DNA from: Pseudacidovorax sp. RU35E
Lineage (GTDB): Bacteria > Pseudomonadota > Gammaproteobacteria > Burkholderiales > Burkholderiaceae_C
Assembly: GCF_900156165.1 (NCBI RefSeq)
Contig: NZ_FTMY01000003.1
Span: forward strand, 124,001 to 188,000
Reading direction: 5' to 3'
Length of the DNA: 64,000 nucleotides
The position numbers were made by a program, and so were the translations under genes. The notes below the pieces were generated by a model that had not been told where the DNA came from, made no database searches, and worked only from the letters and a program-made list of their open reading frames with translations. Below are positions 7,562-14,696 of the stretch, piece by piece (positions within the stretch are counted from its first letter, which is position 1; every line of letters starts with the position of its first letter).

Positions 7562-9844
7562 TCATTCCGGCAGCCGGCCCGACGATGCCGGCTGCCAGCG
7601 GCGCAGCAGCAGGGCATTGGCCATCACGCTGACGCTTGAGGCTGCCATGGCCGCACCGGCCACCACCGGACTGAGCAAGCCGAAGGCCGCGAACGGGATG
7701 CCGACCACGTTGTAGGCGAAGGCCCAGAACAGGTTCTGCCGGATCTTGGCCACCGTACGGGCCGACAGGTCGAAGGCCTGTGCCACGAGGGCCAGGTCGC
7801 CGCGCATCAGCGTGATGCCCGCGGCTTCCATGGCCACGTCGGTGCCGTTGGCCATGGCCAGGCCCACATCGGCCGCGGCCAGCGCTGGCGCGTCGTTGGC
7901 GCCGTCGCCCACCATGGCGACCACGCGTGCGCCGCCTTCCTTCAGGGCCGCCACGGCGGCCGCCTTGTCGGCCGGCAGCACCTGGGCCCGCACGTCCTCG
8001 GCGGCGATGCCGACGCGCCGGGCCAGCGCCTGCGCGGCCCGTGCGTTGTCGCCAGAAATCATCACCACCCGCAGCCCGCGCGCACGCAAGGCCGCCACCG
8101 CCTCCGAAGCACCCGGCTTCGGCTCATCGGTGAAGCCGAGCAATGCCTCGACCGCCTTTACCCGCTCGCCCTCCGCATCGAGGCGCAGCAGCGCGGACAC
8201 CGAGGAACCTGTGGACAACAGCGCCTCGACCTTCTCCGCGGGCAACACAGCACCCAGCTCTTCGCACCAGCGCAGGCTGGCGAGCGCCCAGGGCGCGCCG
8301 TCGATCACGGCGCGGATCCCGCGACCCGGCACGGCGCGAACCTCACGCGCCTCGTCGGGCGAAAGGCCTCGCGACTTCGCGGCCTCCATCACCGCCCGTG
8401 CCAGCGGGTGTTCGCTGCCCTGCTGCAGCGTGGCGGCGAAGCGCAAGGCCTGGCCCTCATCCAGGGTCCCGATGGCGTCGAGCCGGCTGAGCTGCGGCTG
8501 TCCGCGCGTGAGCGTGCCCGTCTTGTCGAAGGCCACCGTGTCCACCCGGTGCGCGCGCTCTAGCGCCGTCGCATCCTTGATCAGGATGCCGTGGCGTGCG
8601 GCCACACCGGTGCCCGCCATCACCGCGACCGGCGTGGCCAGGCCCAGCGCACAGGGGCAGGCGATCACCAGCACGGCCACCGCGTGGATCAGCGCCGTTT
8701 CGAGCGGCGCACCGCCCACGAACAGCCAGCCCAGCAGCGTGAGCAGCGCCAGGCCCAGCACGACTGGCACGAAGACGGCGGCCACCCGGTCCACCAGCCG
8801 CTGGATCGGCGCCTTGGCCGCCTGCGCGTCCTCTACCAGCCGGATGATGCGGGCGAGCACGCTTTCCGTGCCGACGGCCAGCACCTCCACCGCCAGCCGG
8901 CCGGCCCCATTGACCGAGCCGCCCGTCAGCCGGCTGCCGGCCGACTTGGCCACGGGCAGCGGTTCGCCCGTGAGCATGGATTCGTCCACCTCCGACTCGC
9001 CTTCCAGCACACGCGAATCGGCCGGGATGCGCTCGCCGGGCCGCACGGCCAGCCGGTCGCCCACCATCACCTCGGCCAGCGGCACATCGCTTTCCTCCGT
9101 GCGGCGACCGCGCGACTGCAACAAGTGCGCCGTCTCGGGCCGCAGCTGCTGCAGCGCGCGGATCGCCGACGTAGCCTGCCGCTTGGCCCGCGCCTCCAGC
9201 CACTTGCCCAGCAGCACCAGCGCGATCACCACCGACGAGGCCTCGAAATAAAGATGGGGTTCCCCGCCGTGCGCGCCATGCAGGCTGGCGCGCCACCAGA
9301 GCCACAGCGACAACCCGAAGGCGGCGCTGGTGCCCAGGGCGACCAGCAGGTCCATGTTGCCGGTCCCGGCCCGTGCCGCATGCCAGCCTGCGCGGTAGAA
9401 GCGCGCACCCAGCACGAACTGCACAGGCGCCGCCAGCAGCAGTTGCAGCCAGGCCGGCAGCATCCAGTCCAGCCCGAAGGGCATCCCGAGCATGGGCAGC
9501 ACCAGGGGAAAGGACAGTAACAGGGCGGCGGCCACCGGGCCGAAGCCCGCCCATGGCCCCGCCTCCGCTTCCGCCTGCGTCGCCTCGGCACTGCGCGGTT
9601 CATAGCCGGCTTGCCGGACGGCGCGCCGCAGCCGGAGCGCCGCATCGGCACCGTCGTCGCCGGACCAGCGGACGCGGGCCGATTCCGTCGCCAGGTTCAC
9701 GCTGGCCTCCTGTACGCCCGGTACCTGGCGCAGTGCCTTTTCCACACGCGACACACAGGAGGCACAGGTCATGCCGCCAATACCGAGGTCCAGCACATGC
9801 GCAGCGCCCGCGGCGGGCGCGGTGTCGATCGATGTTGCATTCAT
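7562..9844 (-). CDS. copA: Copper-exporting P1B-type ATPase (CopA)
   Basis: Inner-membrane Cu(I) efflux pump. The predicted 760-aa protein has one N-terminal heavy-metal-associated domain with GMTCASC (cysteines 27 and 30). It also has membrane helices, the actuator TGE motif, the CPC metal site in the membrane ([11 protein letters not shown]), the phosphorylation site DKTGTLT and the hinge [17 protein letters not shown] chose the ATG at 9844 because upstream in-frame codons fall in a CueR-type promoter (9852-9882); this places the start only a few bases from the predicted transcription start. It is divergent from a copZ-like gene and cueR, which completes a standard copper-efflux regulon. 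Confidence 0.95.
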   Translation of the reverse strand: MNATSIDTAPAAGAAHVLDLGIGGMTCASCVSRVEKALRQVPGVQEASVNLATESARVRWSGDDGADAALRLRRAVRQAGYEPRSAEATQAEAEAGPWAGFGPVAAALLLSFPLVLPMLGMPFGLDWMLPAWLQLLLAAPVQFVLGARFYRAGWHAARAGTGNMDLLVALGTSAAFGLSLWLWWRASLHGAHGGEPHLYFEASSVVIALVLLGKWLEARAKRQATSAIRALQQLRPETAHLLQSRGRRTEESDVPLAEVMVGDRLAVRPGERIPADSRVLEGESEVDESMLTGEPLPVAKSAGSRLTGGSVNGAGRLAVEVLAVGTESVLARIIRLVEDAQAAKAPIQRLVDRVAAVFVPVVLGLALLTLLGWLFVGGAPLETALIHAVAVLVIACPCALGLATPVAVMAGTGVAARHGILIKDATALERAHRVDTVAFDKTGTLTRGQPQLSRLDAIGTLDEGQALRFAATLQQGSEHPLARAVMEAAKSRGLSPDEAREVRAVPGRGIRAVIDGAPWALASLRWCEELGAVLPAEKVEALLSTGSSVSALLRLDAEGERVKAVEALLGFTDEPKPGASEAVAALRARGLRVVMISGDNARAAQALARRVGIAAEDVRAQVLPADKAAAVAALKEGGARVVAMVGDGANDAPALAAADVGLAMANGTDVAMEAAGITLMRGDLALVAQAFDLSARTVAKIRQNLFWAFAYNVVGIPFAAFGLLSPVVAGAAMAASSVSVMANALLLRRWQPASSGRLPE

Positions 9845-9851
9845 GGAAGCA

Positions 9852-9883
9852 AGACTACGGCTTGACATGGTGGCAAGGTCAAG
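9852..9883 (-). promoter_or_regulatory. CueR-type promoter of copA
   Basis: On the minus strand a -35 TTGACC (9882-9877) and a -10 TAGTCT (9857-9852) are separated by 19 bp, the over-long spacing typical of MerR-family promoters. Within the spacer lies the perfect dyad CTTGAC-N11-GTCAAG (arms 9861-9866 and 9878-9883). The copA ATG is 8 bp downstream of the -10, implying a very short leader. Confidence 0.78.
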
Positions 9884-9945
9884 ACTTCCTCGAACGCCGG
9901 CAGAAATGGAAGACAGGAGCGATGCGCCAGAAAGGATTCTGTTGC

Positions 9946-9977
9946 CTTGACCTTTACATCGTGTCAAGGTCCACACT
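9946..9977 (+). promoter_or_regulatory. CueR-type promoter of copZ-cueR
   Basis: A second CTTGAC-N11-GTCAAG dyad (arms 9946-9951 and 9963-9968) has exactly the same arm sequence and spacing as the copA site. The -35 TTGACC (9947-9952) is followed after 19 bp by a weak -10, CACACT (9972-9977). It drives the divergent copZ-like gene and probably cueR, so CueR would autoregulate. Confidence 0.75.
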
Positions 9978-10022
9978 CCAAGGTGTTCCCTTTTTTTTAG
10001 GCTTTCTTACAGGTTTTTTTCC

Positions 10023-10229
10023 ATGACTTCTCCCCTCCACGTCTTCCAGGTCAGCGGAATGAGCTGCCAACACTGCGTCCGCGCCGTCACCCGGGCGGTC
10101 CAGGATGTCGATCCCGATGCCGAGGTGCGCATCGATCTGCCTGCCGGCCGCGTCGAGGTGCAGAGCACCGAAACCTCCCCGGCGTTGCAGGACGCCATCC
10201 GCGAAGCGGGCTACACCGTCCAGGGCTGA
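10023..10229 (+). CDS. copZ: CopZ-like copper chaperone (heavy-metal-associated domain)
   Basis: A 68-aa single HMA domain with the metal-binding motif GMSCQHC near residues 12-18. It is a soluble cytosolic Cu(I) carrier that would deliver copper to the ATPase or to CueR. The ATG at 10023 lies behind a T-rich stretch with no good Shine-Dalgarno, but is 46 bp downstream of a CueR-type promoter. The cueR gene starts 14 bp after its stop, so the two form an operon. Confidence 0.92.
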   Translation: MTSPLHVFQVSGMSCQHCVRAVTRAVQDVDPDAEVRIDLPAGRVEVQSTETSPALQDAIREAGYTVQG

Positions 10230-10243
10230 GGCCCGCGTCTTCC

Positions 10244-10711
10244 ATGACGGAACCCGGTACGGCCATGGCGACCCGTTCCTCCCCGCCGTCGACGACGACG
10301 GTTCCACCGCTCACCATCGGCCAGGCTGCCACCCGCTCCGGTGTGTCGGCCCGCATGGTTCGCCATTACGAAACGCTGGGTCTGCTGCCCGACGTCTCGC
10401 GAACCGATGCCGGCTATCGCCTCTACGGCGATGCCGATGTCCACTCCCTGCGTTTCATCAAGCGCGCCCGCGACCTGGGTTTCTCCATCGACGAGATCCA
10501 GCAGCTCGTCGGTCTCTGGCACGACCGCAGCCGTTCGAGCGCGGATGTGAAACGCATTGCCCGCAGCCACCTCGACGATCTGGATCGGCGCATCGCCGAA
10601 CTGCAGGCCATGCGCGGCACGCTCGCCCATCTGGTCCATGGTTGCCGGGGCGACCACCGGCCGGACTGCCCCATCCTCGAAGACCTCGCCGGCACCAGCC
10701 ACGCGCGCTGA
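10244..10711 (+). CDS. cueR: MerR-family copper-responsive regulator CueR
   Basis: DNA-binding activator of copper-efflux genes. The 155-aa protein has an N-terminal MerR helix-turn-helix (LTIGQAATRSGVSARMVRHYE), a wing segment containing GYRLYGDADV, a long dimerisation helix, and a C-terminal metal loop. In that loop Cys134 and Cys142 are 8 residues apart with the pattern C-x7-C-P, as in E. coli CueR Cys112/Cys120, so Cu(I)/Ag(I)/Au(I) sensing is likely. A later in-frame ATG at 10265 would remove a non-conserved N-terminal tail and may be the true start. Likely targets are the two dyads at 9861-9883 and 9946-9968. Confidence 0.94.
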   Translation: MTEPGTAMATRSSPPSTTTVPPLTIGQAATRSGVSARMVRHYETLGLLPDVSRTDAGYRLYGDADVHSLRFIKRARDLGFSIDEIQQLVGLWHDRSRSSADVKRIARSHLDDLDRRIAELQAMRGTLAHLVHGCRGDHRPDCPILEDLAGTSHAR

Positions 10712-11087
10712 GACCGCCGGGTGCCCACGCACGCGATCCGGCCGGCTGGATGGGCCGATTGCGGCCTCTTTCGACCTGACCTTCACGCCATCCGTCCGAT
10801 GCCGCGACGCGGTGGCGCGCGTCCTTGTGTGGAAAAAGACCGCTCCACCGGCGGGAACGTGCCGCGGACGCAGTGTCGTCTCGCTTCTCCCCAGCGGGAC
10901 TGGATAACTTTGTGGGCAACTCGCGCGTTGTCTTGTAAAGGCTCCGCAAGTGGTTGATTTTCCTTGGCAATCAACAATCTGCCCAAATAATCAGCAGTGC
11001 ATATTCATGGCCTGAAAAGCGCAATCCCACATTGCACACCCCTTGTCAAAGGACAAGTTTGGGGATGGATCCGGCACAACTCCCCAG

Positions 11088-11096
11088 TTATCCACA
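11088..11096 (+). other. DnaA box, copy A
   Basis: Exact TTATCCACA, the strong consensus DnaA box. The homologous position in copy B (11607) is also an exact box, offset 519 bp. Confidence 0.8.
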
Positions 11097-11606
11097 CCCC
11101 GCGACAGACACCGGGCATTGTCCCCATCGGCGCGACATCGACGAAGCAACCCTGCCCACACGGGCTGACGACCGTCAAATGCCTGTCCGGGCGGGAGATT
11201 CATGGGTTTTCCACAGACAGGGGCCTTCCTTATCTATTACGACTATTTAGACATTGAATATGAAGGAAGGAAAACCGGGACAAGCGGCGCTCGCAAAAAA
11301 AATCGGTGGGCTGCGGCTTGACGATCCAATCGCGTGCCGCCAACCGTCCGGTCACGGACGAGTGACGCGGAGCCATTCGCACCCGGCCGAAACCGCCGTC
11401 TTTCCCCACATTCGTTGGACAACTTTGTGGGCAACTGTCGGACTGCCTTGTAAAGGCAACGCAAGTCGTTGATCCATAAAGACTATCTTTGGACTGCCTT
11501 TTTTTTTGGCAGTGCATAGTTTTGGCTGGTGTTCCTGCTTGGCAGCCAGAAAGGGCTTCTCCTGTCAAAGAACAACTCTGGGGACGGCTGTGGAACAAGC
11601 GCCCTC

Positions 11607-11615
11607 TTATCCACA
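11607..11615 (+). other. DnaA box, copy B (first)
   Basis: Exact TTATCCACA, 519 bp from the box at 11088 and in the same orientation. Confidence 0.8.
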
Positions 11616-11725
11616 GACAGCGGGGTTCGGCCAAGGTTGTTCGCCCTGGCGCAACAGCACGGACGCAGGGTTGCCCACATCCGCCGCCTGGCGCCAAATC
11701 CTTGGCAGGCCGAGGAAAACCGCGG

Positions 11726-11734
11726 TTATCCACA
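11726..11734 (+). other. DnaA box, copy B (second)
   Basis: Exact TTATCCACA. Its copy A counterpart at 11207-11215 is TTTTCCACA (one mismatch), again offset 519 bp. Both lie just before the AT-rich end of their copy. Confidence 0.8.
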
Positions 11735-11885
11735 AGCCGGGCGCGTCCTTACCTATGACGACTAATGTTGAAATAAAAGAAAAGAGAAAAGTCAGGACAA
11801 CTTCCGCGCCGTACGTCAAAGCGCAATTCACGGTCTTTCCGAAATCACTGGGAGCCCTGCGCCCGCGCCGCTACGATCCGCCCCC

Positions 11886-12689
11886 ATGCCGACTCCACCC
11901 CCTGCCGTTGCCACGGCCCCGACCGCGCCATCGGTCGGGGAGAGGCCGCGCATCCTGGTGGCGGAGGACGAGCCCGGCATCGCCGACACGGTGCAGTACG
12001 TGCTGCGCAGCGACGGCTTTGCGCCGGTGTGGTGTGCCACCGGTGGCGCTGCCCTGGCGGCATTCGCCGCCGAGCCGCCGGCGCTGGCCATCCTGGACAT
12101 CGGGCTGCCCGACATGAACGGCTTCGAGCTCTTCCGGCGGCTGCAGGCCCTGCCGGGTGCGGCGGACGTGCCCATCGTCTTCCTCACGGCCCGCACCGAC
12201 GAGATCGACCGCGTGGTGGGCCTGGAGCTGGGCGCCGACGACTACATCGCCAAGCCCTTCTCGCCGCGGGAACTGGTGGCGCGGGTGCGGGGCATCCTGC
12301 GGCGCAGCCAGCGGGCGGGTCCAGTGCCTGCGATGCCGGTGACGAACCTGGCCACGGCGCCGCAGGCACGCGCCCTGCCCTTCGTGGTCGACGACGAACG
12401 CCTGCAGATCCGCTACTACGGCCGCGTGCTCGAGCTGTCGCGCTACGAATTCGGCCTGCTGCGCCTGCTGGTGCAGCGCCCGGGCCGCGTGTTCAGTCGC
12501 GAAGAGCTGCTCGACCGCGTCTGGGGCGGCGACAGCGAGAGCCTGGACCGCACCGTCGACGCCCACGTCAAGACCGTGCGCGCCAAGCTGCGGGCCGTGG
12601 CGCCCGAGGTCGAGGCCATCCGCACCCACCGCGGCACCGGCTACGCGCTGCACGAAGACCTGCCGCCTTCCACGCCCCTCGTCCCATGA
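11886..12689 (+). CDS. creB: OmpR-family response regulator, CreB-like
   Basis: Two-component response regulator of 267 aa. The receiver domain (about residues 22-140) has the acidic pair E27/D28, phospho-acceptor D71 in LAILDIGLPDMNG, a conserved threonine and the lysine of YIAKPF. The C-terminal winged helix (about 165-258) is OmpR-type, ending in RTHRGTGYALH. Its stop overlaps the start of the kinase gene by 4 nt, so the pair is translationally coupled. The kinase and an exact CreB/BlrA-type tag 5 kb away (17394-17409) favour CreB/BlrA over other OmpR members. The extra 20-residue proline/alanine N-terminus may mean that the true start is further in. Confidence 0.85.
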   Translation: MPTPPPAVATAPTAPSVGERPRILVAEDEPGIADTVQYVLRSDGFAPVWCATGGAALAAFAAEPPALAILDIGLPDMNGFELFRRLQALPGAADVPIVFLTARTDEIDRVVGLELGADDYIAKPFSPRELVARVRGILRRSQRAGPVPAMPVTNLATAPQARALPFVVDDERLQIRYYGRVLELSRYEFGLLRLLVQRPGRVFSREELLDRVWGGDSESLDRTVDAHVKTVRAKLRAVAPEVEAIRTHRGTGYALHEDLPPSTPLVP

Positions 12690-14155
12690 GGCGTTCGCCG
12701 AGCCGGCGCACCCGCATCTTCCTGGCCGTGCTGCTGATCTACGTGGTCGGCATCACCTGGCTGCTGTGGCGGGTGGTGGGCGACATCGATCCGCGCTACC
12801 GCGAGTCGGCCGAGGAGGCGCAGGTGGAGATCGCCCAGCTCATGGCCACGCTCATCGAGCAGGACGTGATCGCCGGCGCCATCGACACCCGGCGGCTGGA
12901 GCCGCTGTTCCGCGCGCTCTATGCGCGCGAGTTCTCGGCCCAGATTTACGACCTGCACAAGCAGAAGGTGGAACTGCGGGTCTATGTCACCGACCGCAGC
13001 GGCCGCGTGATCTACGACTCCACCGGCCGCTCCGTGGGCGCCGACTATTCGCGCTGGATCGACGTCAGCCGTACCCTGGCCGGCAGCTACGGCGCCCGCG
13101 CCACGCGCGACATGGAAGCCGACCCGCTCAGCACGGTGCTCTACGTGGGGGCACCCATCCGCTGGGCCGGCGAGATCGTCGGCATGGTGGGCGTGGGCAA
13201 GCCGGTGCAGAGCTTCGGCCAGTTCGTGCAGGACGCCCGCCAGCGCGTGATCTGGGTCGGCGCCGGCTCGGCGGCGGCATTGCTGGTGCTGGCGCTGATC
13301 GTCTCGGTGTGGCTGGTGCGCCCCTTCGGCCTCACGGCCGACTACATCCGCTGGCTGCGCACGCAGCGCGGCGTTCATCCGCTGCGCATGCTGCGACGTG
13401 CCGCCGCCATGGGCCGCGCGGCGGTGCAGGAAATGGGCGACGCCTTCACCGGCCGCAACTACGTGGCCGACTACGTCCAGACCTTCACCCACGAGATCAA
13501 GAGCCCGCTGTCGGCCATCCGCGGCGCCGCCGAGCTGCTGCAGGAGGCCGGCATGCCACCCGAGGAGCGCGAGCGCTTCCTGGCCAACATCGGCCGCGAG
13601 AGCGAGCGCATCCAGCAGCTGGTGGACCGCATGATGGAACTCACGGCCCTGGAGACGCGCCGCGTGCTCGACCAGGTGCAGCCCGTGGCCCTGGGCGCCC
13701 TGCTGCGCGAGGCCGCCTTGGGCGTGGCGCCGGCCGCCGCCCGGCGCGGCATCGTGATCGACGTGCAGGGCCTGCGCGAGGACCTGGGCGAGGTGCATGC
13801 CGACGGCGATCCGCTGCTGCTGCGACAGGCACTGGGCAACCTGCTGGACAACGCCATCGACTTCTCGCCCGAGGGCGGCACCGTGCGGCTGAGCCTGCGG
13901 TTGCAGGGCCGGCGTGGGGTGATCGCGGTGCGCGACCAGGGGCCCGGCATCCCGGCCTATGCGCAGGCGCAGGTCTTCCAGAAGTTCTATTCGCTCGCGC
14001 GTCCGCACAGCCAGAAGAAGAGCACCGGCCTGGGCCTGGCCTTCGTGCGCGAGATCGCGGCGCTGCACGGCGGCAGCATCGCGCTCGGCAATGCGGAAGG
14101 CGGCGGCGCGCTGGCGACCCTCACACTGCCGCTGATCAGCGGACCGGTGCGTTGA
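12686..14155 (+). CDS. creC: Sensor histidine kinase, CreC-like
   Basis: Inner-membrane histidine kinase of 489 aa, close to CreC length (474 in E. coli). Transmembrane helices lie at about 11-29 and 189-211 and enclose a periplasmic sensor domain of about 160 residues. The phospho-acceptor is H269 in FTHEIKSPLSAIRGAAELL, and the ATPase domain has the N box NLLDNAIDFSPEGG and G boxes DQGPGIP and GLGLAFV. The CreC-type features are the HEIKSPL H-box and the overall layout. In Aeromonas and Pseudomonas this system responds to penicillin-binding-protein inhibition; the adjacent PBP1A and exosortase/transglycosylase genes fit an envelope role. Confidence 0.86.
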   Translation: MRRSPSRRTRIFLAVLLIYVVGITWLLWRVVGDIDPRYRESAEEAQVEIAQLMATLIEQDVIAGAIDTRRLEPLFRALYAREFSAQIYDLHKQKVELRVYVTDRSGRVIYDSTGRSVGADYSRWIDVSRTLAGSYGARATRDMEADPLSTVLYVGAPIRWAGEIVGMVGVGKPVQSFGQFVQDARQRVIWVGAGSAAALLVLALIVSVWLVRPFGLTADYIRWLRTQRGVHPLRMLRRAAAMGRAAVQEMGDAFTGRNYVADYVQTFTHEIKSPLSAIRGAAELLQEAGMPPEERERFLANIGRESERIQQLVDRMMELTALETRRVLDQVQPVALGALLREAALGVAPAAARRGIVIDVQGLREDLGEVHADGDPLLLRQALGNLLDNAIDFSPEGGTVRLSLRLQGRRGVIAVRDQGPGIPAYAQAQVFQKFYSLARPHSQKKSTGLGLAFVREIAALHGGSIALGNAEGGGALATLTLPLISGPVR

Positions 14156-14228
14156 TGCGCCTTGGCCACCCTGTGCAGGGGCCGCGTGTCGGTCTGTCCT
14201 TCAACCGTTCCCGAGAATTCCTGCAGCC

Positions 14229-14615
14229 ATGACCCAAGATGACAAGGCGCTGTGCGCCCACCTGCAGCAGCTCGAGGTCGAGCTGCACCATCCCGGACGA
14301 CCCTGCGACGTCGAGCGGCTGGAAGCCCTCCTCCATCCCGATTTCCACGAGGTTGGGCGGTCGGGCCGTGCCTACGATCGCGCGACCGTCGTGCGCTACC
14401 TCTCGCAGGTGTCGACGCCGCCGCAGGTCGATTCCTCACAGTTCCGCGTCGAACGCCTGACGCCGGACGTTGCGCTGCTGAGCTACTGCTCGGTACAGCG
14501 GCCTGCCGATGGGAGTGCCGACCTGCGCACGCTGCGCTCCTCGCTGTGGACCAGAGGCCTCTCGGGCTGGCAATTGAGCCATCACCAGGGCACGCCCGCG
14601 GCCTCGCAGGACTGA
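14229..14615 (+). CDS. DUF4440/SnoaL-like NTF2-fold protein
   Basis: Soluble 128-aa protein resembling the DUF4440 branch of the NTF2/SnoaL fold: an N-terminal helix with LEALLHPDFHEVGRSGR, then RATVVRYL and strands with VALLSYCS. Such proteins are small cone-shaped domains of mixed or unknown function; no catalytic residues can be assigned. It follows creC by 73 bp on the same strand and may be co-transcribed. No clear Shine-Dalgarno lies before the ATG. Confidence 0.75.
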   Translation: MTQDDKALCAHLQQLEVELHHPGRPCDVERLEALLHPDFHEVGRSGRAYDRATVVRYLSQVSTPPQVDSSQFRVERLTPDVALLSYCSVQRPADGSADLRTLRSSLWTRGLSGWQLSHHQGTPAASQD

Positions 14616-14652
14616 GCGGCGCCGCTGCGAAGCGCTGGCGGTCGCCGCCATG

Positions 14653-14675
14653 AAAAAACCCGGCCGGGGCCGGGT
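14653..14675 (-). terminator. Intrinsic terminator of the PBP1A gene
   Basis: Read on the minus strand: a 7-bp GC stem (CCCGGCC/GGCCGGG, + strand 14659-14665 and 14668-14674) followed by a T6 run (A6 at 14653-14658 on +). It begins 22 bp after the stop of the PBP1A gene. Confidence 0.8.
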
Positions 14676-14696
14676 CGTGGGTGGGTGCGCAGCGCC

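Larger units (their letters stand above)
10880..11800. other. oriC: Candidate replication origin: diverged tandem duplication with DnaA boxes
   Basis: The stretch from 10712 to 11885 has no gene. It contains two colinear diverged copies of about 400 bp each. Copy A covers about 10880-11285 and copy B about 11396-11800. Shared markers include AACTTTGTGGGCAACT (10906 and 11421), GCAGTGCATA (10994 and 11509), TGTCAAAG (11044 and 11563) and CTAT-ACGACTA (11234 and 11753), at an offset of 515-519 bp. Perfect DnaA boxes TTATCCACA lie at 11088, 11607 and 11726, and one-mismatch versions at 10828 (reverse) and 11207. Each copy ends in an AT-rich segment (about 11229-11275 and 11745-11795) that could be an unwinding element. 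parA and two parS sites lie within 12 kb. Origin function is an inference. Confidence 0.65.

Noticed and set aside
11489-12117. Open frames within and just after the origin candidate (for example 11506-12117)
   Set aside because: Low-quality frames with no family signature that cross the DnaA boxes or overlap creB in another frame.
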